7,104 nucleotides of DNA from Bacteroidota bacterium (GTDB lineage Bacteria > Bacteroidota > Bacteroidia > M30B66): NCBI GenBank assembly GCA_020438185.1, contig JAGQVC010000084.1, positions 1-7,104 of the forward strand, in the 5' to 3' direction. Numbering within the stretch: position 1 is the stretch's first letter; each line of letters begins with the position of its first letter. This document shows, piece after piece, positions 1-5,157 of this stretch. The notes under the pieces are model-generated. The model was not told the origin of the DNA, did not search any database, and saw only the letters and a list, made by a program, of their open reading frames with translations. Both the position numbers and the translations under genes were made by a program.

Positions 1-796
1 GATTGTTGCTGTTCCTGAATTTCAACGGAATAAACGTATTAAAACCGCCTGTTTTATCCTGCAAATCACGTAAACGCTGCATATGGTCTATTCGGTGACT
101 GTAACTTTCCACATGTCCGTATAGCATGGTCGCGTTTGAAGGCATTCCAAGTTTGTGGGCCGTTTCATGAATTTCCAGCCATTCGGCTGAAGTGCATTTA
201 TCTCCGCATATTTCTGCTCTTACAGCTTCATCAAATATTTCTGCACCTCCGCCGGGAAGAGAATCCTGTCCATGTTCTTTCAGTATTCTAAGGCCTTCTT
301 CGTACGAAACTTTGGCCTTTTTACACATGTAATGAAGCTCAACCGCAGTAAAGGCTTTCACATGAATTCCGGGCCGGATTTCCTTTATTTTTTGGATGAG
401 TTCCGCAAAGTAATGCAGGCCCATTTTTGGGTGAACCCCGCCAACAATATGAACTTCAGTTACCGGTTTGTCATTGTAGCTTCTTACAATATCCAGAATC
501 TGATTTTCGCTCATTTCCCACCCGTCCTGCTTGTGTTTTAGCAAGCGTGAGTAGCTGCAAAACTTGCAATCGTAAACACAAATATTGGTTGGCTCGATAT
601 GAAAATTGCGATTGAAATAAGTGAAAAGGCCGTGTCTTTTCTCCCTTACAAAATTGGCAAGTGAGCCAAGATATCCGGCTTCACCATGTTCGTAGAGGTA
701 CAAACCTTCGGCGGGACTTATTCTAATTCCCTCAAAAACCTTATTAGCAATTTCTTTGAGCTTTGTGTCGCCTGTGCTGTTAATTATGGAATTCAT
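1..796 (-). CDS. mqnE: Aminofutalosine synthase MqnE (radical SAM), C-terminus cut by window edge
   Basis: The reading frame starts with ATG at 796 and runs off the left edge after 265 codons without a stop. MqnE is a cytosolic radical SAM enzyme that joins the adenosyl radical to 3-[(1-carboxyvinyl)oxy]benzoate to give aminofutalosine, an early step of the futalosine route to menaquinone. The [4Fe-4S]-binding motif CX3CX2C is visible at C73, C77 and C80 (CVYDCKFC), preceded by IEPTNI. It is followed by EVHIVGGVHP (115-123), SLPGGGAEIF (179-188) and FIPLKFRN (255-262). HIVGG rather than a QGG-type strand favours MqnE over its paralogue MqnC, and the absence of any F420-pathway context argues against CofH. 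Family members are roughly 360-390 residues, so about a quarter is missing. It lies 57 bp downstream of the protease gene on the same strand but has its own -7 element, so it is probably transcribed independently. Confidence 0.88.
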   Translation of the reverse strand, partial: MNSIINSTGDTKLKEIANKVFEGIRISPAEGLYLYEHGEAGYLGSLANFVREKRHGLFTYFNRNFHIEPTNICVYDCKFCSYSRLLKHKQDGWEMSENQILDIVRSYNDKPVTEVHIVGGVHPKMGLHYFAELIQKIKEIRPGIHVKAFTAVELHYMCKKAKVSYEEGLRILKEHGQDSLPGGGAEIFDEAVRAEICGDKCTSAEWLEIHETAHKLGMPSNATMLYGHVESYSHRIDHMQRLRDLQDKTGGFNTFIPLKFRNSNN

Positions 797-812
797 GCTT
801 TGTAATGGTTGC

Positions 813-820
813 CAAAGTTA
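813..820 (-). promoter_or_regulatory. Putative Bacteroidota -7 element of mqnE
   Basis: On the minus strand this reads TAACTTTG, an exact match to the Bacteroidota consensus TAnnTTTG. It ends 16 bases before the mqnE ATG, which predicts a leader of about 10 bases. I see no matching TTG about 20 bases upstream, so the -33 half is weak or absent. This is inferred from the consensus and position only. Confidence 0.45.
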
Positions 821-853
821 CAACAAGGCAGGCATGAATTGGTTGAACGCTTG

Positions 854-2674
854 TCAATATCCTGAAACTACAGCAGGAATCATTACAGGAGCACCGTTTT
901 CGGGAATCAGACGAACATAATACAAACCTTTCTGTGCATCAAATTCGAGCTGCTGGTAGCTTGAACTTGAGAAAATCCCCGAACCACACAGTTTCCCGTC
1001 GGTTGCAAAAACCTGCCACTGTGTTTTTCCTGCGTTAGCAGGAAGATATACCGAGAATGAACCGCTTTGTGCCGGATTGGGAAACAAGGTAAAGTTCTGT
1101 TTGGGTTGCGCCGCGTCAAAACCTACTGTTGAGCACTCTATAGATTTGATAGCCAGCGAAATAGGACCGTCGTATTCCGCAACCTGATCAAAAGAAATCC
1201 ACTCGCTGGCAGAGGTTTTAAGCCAGGCCGTATTGGTATTCACCTCGTCAAACTGATTGGTATAAACTGCTATTGAATCCCCAGTAAACAGGTTGGTTTC
1301 GAAGCCAATGTAATAATCGCCATTCACCAAAGCAGGAGTATCAAACTCAATATCCGAATAGGTAAAATTCTCGACATTAATTTCAATTGTTTCCAGCGAG
1401 TAGCTCTTCTGGGTCAGGACAGTTCCGGGGGTGTTATCCGGGCCATCCGAATTATAAACCAAAATCCTTACAGTGGCTCCAGGAGATGCAGCATGAGCAA
1501 ACGAAAAGTCAATGCGTGCTCCCCAAACCGCTTTCTCTTCAGTGGTGCTGAATGCTTCTGCAAAAGCAGGTTGCAGCATTGAATTTGTGCCGGTGAGATA
1601 ACCTGATTCATCGGGTAAATACTCTTCGGCCAGATAATAAACAAGTCCATCACCTCCAATAATGTGATTGATTGTGTCGCAGTCGTTCGCAACCGGAGGA
1701 ACCGAACACCCAAGGGAAGTCAATATTGTAGAACGGAATCCGGCGAGTGCCGATCGCATACGAACTTTCTGGCCGGTAGTAAACATGTTCATGCAGGCGT
1801 CGTTAGTGTAATCCATGTAGTTCATAAACATATCACTGCTGCCGCAGGATGTTTGAGCGCCCGAAGGACAACCAAAATAAGGTCCGCTCTGATTGGGAGT
1901 ATCTTCAATCTGGTCGGTGCCTGCACAGGCATCGCTGCTGTTTTCATCGTCGCCCCATATATGCAGTAAATTAAGCCAGTGCCCTACTTCGTGTGTAGCT
2001 GTGCGACCTTTGTTGTATGGTGCCTGAACCTGGCCTGTACGGCCGAAATGTTTGTAGGTAATCACTACTCCATCCTGACCCGGTAATGCAGTTCCGGGTA
2101 AAGTGGCAAATCCAATCAGCGGATCAACCAGATTACAAACCCAGATATTCAGGTACTGGTCAGACGGCCACCCGCTTTTGCCGCCGGTTGCTTCGCTTTT
2201 TACCGAACCTCCCAACGGAAATGACTGTGCGCTTGTTTGAGTGCGGGTAACACCATTGCTGGCCTGACCGGAAGGGTCTCGCTGGGCCAGACAGAAGCGA
2301 ATTTTGGTATCGGCAGCCACAGATTGAAAATTCGAAGGCGTTTGACCCGCATCGGCATTGGTGCGCGCATAATCTTCATTCAAAACATCAATCTGCGATT
2401 GAATCTGATCCATTGAAATATTTTGCACTGAGGTATTGTAAACCACGTGCACGACCACCGGAATAAAGAAAACCTCATCGGCTCCTTTTTCTTCAGAAAC
2501 TGCATCTTCAAAAGCCTGCTGATTAATTTTTTCCAAACGTTTCATCACCTCCGGATGCATAGCAGCCGTTTGACGGTAATACTCCATCGTGCCGCAGGCA
2601 TGTTGCTGCTGCGCAGCGATGTAGCCGGAAGTAAAAAAAGCCGTGAGGATAAAAAATAAAGTAACTCTTTTCAT
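854..2674 (-). CDS. Secreted M43-family (pappalysin/cytophagalysin-like) zinc metalloprotease with T9SS sorting domain
   Basis: This is a 606-residue secreted metalloprotease. Residues 1-22 form a signal peptide (KR, hydrophobic core, cleavage near AAQ). A short pro-region with a CGT motif at C27 follows. The catalytic domain covers about 70-325, with the extended zinc motif HEVGHWLNLLHIWG (ligands H228, H232, H238; general base E229), four cysteines (250, 269, 277, 294) and a Met-turn at M287 in MNYMDY, all typical of M43B pappalysins. Residues about 335-512 look like a beta-sandwich accessory domain I cannot name. Residues 528-606 are a T9SS type A sorting domain (LFPNP, then a GLYYVRL strand). 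The protein should cross the inner membrane by Sec and be released or surface-anchored by T9SS. I chose the ATG at 2674 because it gives a compact signal peptide; an in-frame ATG at 2692 would add six residues. Neither has a clear Shine-Dalgarno site. The substrate is unknown. Confidence 0.88.
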   Translation of the reverse strand: MKRVTLFFILTAFFTSGYIAAQQQHACGTMEYYRQTAAMHPEVMKRLEKINQQAFEDAVSEEKGADEVFFIPVVVHVVYNTSVQNISMDQIQSQIDVLNEDYARTNADAGQTPSNFQSVAADTKIRFCLAQRDPSGQASNGVTRTQTSAQSFPLGGSVKSEATGGKSGWPSDQYLNIWVCNLVDPLIGFATLPGTALPGQDGVVITYKHFGRTGQVQAPYNKGRTATHEVGHWLNLLHIWGDDENSSDACAGTDQIEDTPNQSGPYFGCPSGAQTSCGSSDMFMNYMDYTNDACMNMFTTGQKVRMRSALAGFRSTILTSLGCSVPPVANDCDTINHIIGGDGLVYYLAEEYLPDESGYLTGTNSMLQPAFAEAFSTTEEKAVWGARIDFSFAHAASPGATVRILVYNSDGPDNTPGTVLTQKSYSLETIEINVENFTYSDIEFDTPALVNGDYYIGFETNLFTGDSIAVYTNQFDEVNTNTAWLKTSASEWISFDQVAEYDGPISLAIKSIECSTVGFDAAQPKQNFTLFPNPAQSGSFSVYLPANAGKTQWQVFATDGKLCGSGIFSSSSYQQLEFDAQKGLYYVRLIPENGAPVMIPAVVSGY

Positions 2675-2967
2675 AAGCTGTGGTTCGCGCATACTGAAAC
2701 GGACAATTTGCAGGGGTGTTTCAATTGATGCCTGTAAATTTCAGTCAAGGCAGCGAATAATCTTACACGCACCAATTAAAATTGTAAACATAGCTTAAAG
2801 CAAAGCCTGGCTTATTTCCGGCTGCGCCGTGATAGATATACGAACCAGGTTGCAAGGGCAATTCATCCCCCGAAGGGGAAAGCATTGAGAAAATAATTTC
2901 TTGTGATTTAAAACACCAATCGGAGTTCGAATTGCAAAATCAAGTCCGTATCAGAAAAAAGAGTGAC
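2675..2967. other. Non-coding gap between the protease gene and the AHSA1-VOC gene
   Basis: I see no credible gene or structural RNA on either strand here. The gap should hold the promoter of the protease gene on the minus strand. The best -7-like octamer, TATGTTTA near 2790, has one mismatch to TAnnTTTG and no properly spaced TTG, so I do not call it. The only clear structure is the small hairpin listed separately. Confidence 0.6.
2866..2879 (-). other. Small hairpin with UUCG tetraloop, possible 3' end structure
   Basis: On the minus strand this forms a 5-bp stem TCCCC/GGGGA closed by a C(UUCG)G loop, a very stable tetraloop. It lies about 90 bases past the stop codon of the AHSA1-VOC gene, so it could protect or terminate that transcript. 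No run of T follows it, so it is not a standard intrinsic terminator, and the stem is short. Confidence 0.25.
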
Positions 2968-3942
2968 TTACTTTTCCTGGTAATTTATCATCCAATTGAT
3001 TCCGAATTTGTCTGTAAACCCACCATAATATGCTCCCCAGAACATATCCTGCATTGGCATATCTATTTTTCCGTCTGCCGACAATTCATCAAATAATCGC
3101 TTCGCTTCTTCCCGGGAGGAGGGTTCCAGCTGAATATGCATATTGTTGCCCTGACTTAGGGTAAAACCCATCTCTTTGGGAGCGTCAGTACCCATTAATA
3201 CGTGTCCTCCAATCAGTGGTAGTTCAACGTGTAACACCATATGCTTCAGCGAATCGGCAACCGTTGGATGATTTTCGTCGGCAGGCAAATCCCCGAACCG
3301 CTTTATTCCATTGGTAAATTCGGACCTGAATACTGATTTATAAAAGTTAAACGCTTTCTCTGTTTCACCCTGAAAGTTGACATACATAGAAACGCGCTCC
3401 CGATTATCAGTTTTATTGAGTTTCCTTAATTTAAAGCCTGCTTCAATATATTGATCAAGGTTCTCAAGTGCCATCGTAAACCCTTCCCTGAAGCCAAGTG
3501 CGATTATTTTTTCAAGGTCCTCCAGACTTTCATATCTGGCCACTATCGATACCAGAGTTCTATCTCCGGTTCCGGAGAATGCAGTTGTCCAAAGGGTTCT
3601 GGGCATTTCCTTATTTGTATTCCCATGTTCATCACAAAAGGCATCAAGACCTGAAAACATCACATGCTTATCAATTTTAACATAGTCGTTTTTACACCAA
3701 TGCGTTTCCTTTTGGCTTGCATCCGCGGTATTGTACATTTCGTAAAGCCAGGTGCCTCCTTCCCTGAAATCCATAGACTTTGTCCTGGTTTTATAGGGTT
3801 TTGGAGCCCACCACTGGTCCAAAATTTCAGGGTTTGTCCACGCTTCCCAAACTAATTCCAGGTCGCCGGCAAATTCCCTTTTAACATTTACAGTATTGTC
3901 TTCTTTGTTTACAATGAAGTCGAATCTTAATCCCGGGTTCAT
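2968..3942 (-). CDS. Fused AHSA1/SRPBCC-domain and VOC (PhnB-like) protein
   Basis: This 324-residue protein joins two small-molecule-binding folds. Residues about 18-168 are an AHSA1-type SRPBCC (START-like) domain, shown by REFAGDLELVWEAWTNPEILDQWWAP, the FREGGTW strand and the C-terminal helix with GFREGFTMALENLDQYI. Residues about 184-321 are a VOC domain of the PhnB-like group, shown by MYVNFQGETEKAFNFYKSVF, HVELPLIGGHVLMGTDA and the closing FWGAYYGGFTDKFGINWMIN. H238 and H269 could bind a metal, but this is not certain. There is no signal peptide, so it is cytosolic. The ATG overlaps the TGA of arsR (ATGA), which implies translational coupling and shared control. AHSA1-type genes next to ArsR-type repressors are a common pairing whose substrate is usually unknown. 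I would not assign a reaction. The frame is continuous across the junction, so this is a real fusion at sequence level. Confidence 0.85.
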   Translation of the reverse strand: MNPGLRFDFIVNKEDNTVNVKREFAGDLELVWEAWTNPEILDQWWAPKPYKTRTKSMDFREGGTWLYEMYNTADASQKETHWCKNDYVKIDKHVMFSGLDAFCDEHGNTNKEMPRTLWTTAFSGTGDRTLVSIVARYESLEDLEKIIALGFREGFTMALENLDQYIEAGFKLRKLNKTDNRERVSMYVNFQGETEKAFNFYKSVFRSEFTNGIKRFGDLPADENHPTVADSLKHMVLHVELPLIGGHVLMGTDAPKEMGFTLSQGNNMHIQLEPSSREEAKRLFDELSADGKIDMPMQDMFWGAYYGGFTDKFGINWMINYQEK

Positions 3943-4265
3943 TTTTTATTTGATTTTAATTGTTCTAAAACTGTATCCAGCTGCTCAAATCGTTTGGAAA
4001 GCATCTGCCTGAACTGTTCCAGCCAGTTTTCGATATCTTTCATTTTATCTGCATTTAACTGGTAGTGAATCTCCCGGCCCTGTTGCTCCTGCCTTAAAAT
4101 TTCACATTCGGTAAGAATGCGCAAGTGTTTCGAGACAGCCTGCCGGCTGGAATTAAAATGCTGCGCTATTGCATTTGGGGTAAGTGCGCCAAGCGCCAGA
4201 AGCATAATAATTGCCCGTCTCGTAGGATCCGCAATTGCCTGAAAAACATCTCGCCTTGTTTCCAT
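3939..4265 (-). CDS. ArsR/SmtB-family winged-helix repressor
   Basis: This 108-residue protein is a complete ArsR-type winged-helix DNA-binding protein. The opening VFQAIADPTRRAIIMLLA, the recognition region AIAQHFNSSRQAVSKHLRIL (about 32-51) and the wing EQQGREIHYQLNADKM (about 60-75) are all characteristic. A charged helix at 76-103 probably forms part of the dimer interface. The ELCxCDL metal-sensing motif of ArsR/SmtB is absent and C54 is the only cysteine, so thiolate sensing of arsenic or cadmium is unlikely. It is better placed with the non-metal, autoregulatory members that accompany AHSA1-domain genes. It is the first gene of a two-gene operon and its stop overlaps the next start by four bases. 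Two near-identical palindromes over its promoter suggest that it represses itself and its partner. The start has an A-rich leader and no Shine-Dalgarno site. The inducing signal is unknown. Confidence 0.9.
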   Translation of the reverse strand: METRRDVFQAIADPTRRAIIMLLALGALTPNAIAQHFNSSRQAVSKHLRILTECEILRQEQQGREIHYQLNADKMKDIENWLEQFRQMLSKRFEQLDTVLEQLKSNKK

Positions 4266-4278
4266 TTTACTTATTAAC

Positions 4279-4294
4279 GCAACTATTTGGTTGC
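4279..4294. promoter_or_regulatory. Putative ArsR operator 1 (start-site proximal)
   Basis: The palindrome GCAAC-TATTTG-GTTGC has perfect 5-bp arms and a 6-bp centre. It begins 14 bases upstream of the arsR ATG, covers the expected transcription start site and shares its last base with the -7 element. The same core recurs 26 bp away as operator 2. Binding by the adjacent ArsR protein is inferred. Confidence 0.6.
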
Positions 4295-4325
4295 AAAAAT
4301 ATGCGCAACCATTTGATTGCGCAAG
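4294..4325 (-). promoter_or_regulatory. Promoter of the arsR-AHSA1-VOC operon
   Basis: On the minus strand a -33 CTTG (TTG at 4322-4324) is followed after exactly 20 bases by TATTTTTG (4294-4301), an exact TAnnTTTG. This spacing fits the Bacteroidota sigma-ABfr promoter. Transcription should start near 4287, giving a leader of about 20 bases. This is the best promoter in the window. Confidence 0.65.
4302..4323. promoter_or_regulatory. Putative ArsR operator 2 (inside promoter spacer)
   Basis: The palindrome TGCGCAA-(8 bp)-TTGCGCA has 7-bp arms and fills the spacer between the -33 and -7 elements, touching the -33 TTG. Its 16-bp core, GCAACCATTTGATTGC (4305-4320), differs from operator 1 at two bases only. 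The position would block RNA polymerase directly. Binding by ArsR is inferred. Confidence 0.6.
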
Positions 4326-4446
4326 TTTTTTTTAAAATTGTTTCGGTTACTTTTCCAAATCGCCAATAACGACGTGTGTTTCAGGAGCGAATTTCGGGCG
4401 GCTAACAACTAATTGAAGGCAGCACATAATCACTATGCTAAACCTG

Positions 4447-4454
4447 TAATTTTG
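4447..4454 (+). promoter_or_regulatory. Putative -7 element of the response regulator gene
   Basis: TAATTTTG is an exact match to TAnnTTTG and ends four bases before the ATG at 4459. If used, transcription would start at or next to the start codon, giving a leaderless mRNA. The nearest upstream TTG (4413-4415) is 31 bases away, too far for a normal -33 element. Confidence 0.4.
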
Positions 4455-4458
4455 CGCT

Positions 4459-5157
4459 ATGTCGCACAGAATTTTACTGGTTGAAGATGAAGAGCACCTC
4501 AGGGATGCCATTCAAATGAATCTGGAGCTTGAAGGTTATCACGTTGTTGCAGTAAAAGATGGGAAAACTGCAGTCGAAAAGGCCCTCAACGAGCGCTACA
4601 ATCTCATTATACTGGATGTTATGATTCCGGAAATGGATGGGTTTGAAGTCTGTGAGCGCATCAGGCTGGAGAACCAGCAGGTGCCAATCATTTTTCTTAC
4701 AGCAAAAAACACCGGACAGGAAAGGGTGCAAGGTTTAAAATTAGGGGCCGACGATTACCTGGCAAAGCCATTCAATCTGGAGGAATTACTGCTGCGCACC
4801 GCCTCGCTTATTCAACGGGGAATCGACCGCAGCAAAGGCAGCAACACGCATTCTGTTTACGAATTCGGCCCCAATAAAATTGACTTTGTGAGTTACCAGA
4901 TTACCACCTGGCTTGGAGAGGTACTTACACTTTCCAAGAAGGAAATTCAGCTTCTCAAGCTTCTCACCGACAGGAAAGGCGAAGTAGTTTCACGTCGGCA
5001 AATTCTGGAAATTGTCTGGGGATATGATATTTTTCCATCCACCCGAACAATCGACAATTACATCCTCGCATTCAGGAAATATTTTGAAGAAAATCCCCGC
5101 ACACCAAGGTATTTTCATTCAGTGCGCGGGGTTGGTTATAAATTTACCGAGCAGTAA
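4459..5157 (+). CDS. OmpR/PhoB-family two-component response regulator
   Basis: This 232-residue cytosolic transcription factor is full length for the family. The receiver domain covers 3-118, with the acidic pair E9/D10, the phosphoacceptor D53 in ILDVMIPEMDGFE, the switch residue T81 (LTAK) and K103 in AKPF. These positions nearly match E. coli PhoB. The winged-helix effector domain covers about 132-230, with LTLSKKEIQLLKLL, VVSRRQILEIVWG, the recognition helix STRTIDNYILAFRKYF and the wing HSVRGVGYKF. All phosphotransfer residues are present, so it should be phosphorylated by a histidine kinase, but none lies beside it. It diverges from the arsR operon across 193 bp and converges on the T9SS protein gene with a 14-bp tail overlap. 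The ATG follows a TAATTTTG box directly, suggesting a very short or absent leader. The target genes cannot be read from the window. Confidence 0.93.
   Translation: MSHRILLVEDEEHLRDAIQMNLELEGYHVVAVKDGKTAVEKALNERYNLIILDVMIPEMDGFEVCERIRLENQQVPIIFLTAKNTGQERVQGLKLGADDYLAKPFNLEELLLRTASLIQRGIDRSKGSNTHSVYEFGPNKIDFVSYQITTWLGEVLTLSKKEIQLLKLLTDRKGEVVSRRQILEIVWGYDIFPSTRTIDNYILAFRKYFEENPRTPRYFHSVRGVGYKFTEQ

Noticed and set aside
272..615. Two overlapping plus-strand open frames of 89 and 62 codons
   Set aside because: They lie antisense to mqnE, whose frame carries unmistakable radical SAM motifs. They show no recognisable domain and no start signal.
1664..1969. A 101-codon plus-strand open frame inside the protease gene
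   Set aside because: It is antisense to the catalytic domain of the protease, has no upstream signal and no family resemblance.
3451..3855. Three plus-strand open frames antisense to the AHSA1-VOC gene
   Set aside because: Both domains of the minus-strand gene are clear here, and the antisense translations have low complexity and no motif.
4325..4446. Possible small RNA or additional operator between arsR and the response regulator
   Set aside because: I found no convincing stem-loop with a T-run and no further copy of the ArsR palindrome core in this stretch.
4474..4731. An 85-codon minus-strand open frame inside the response regulator gene
   Set aside because: It mirrors the highly conserved receiver domain on the plus strand and is a coding shadow.
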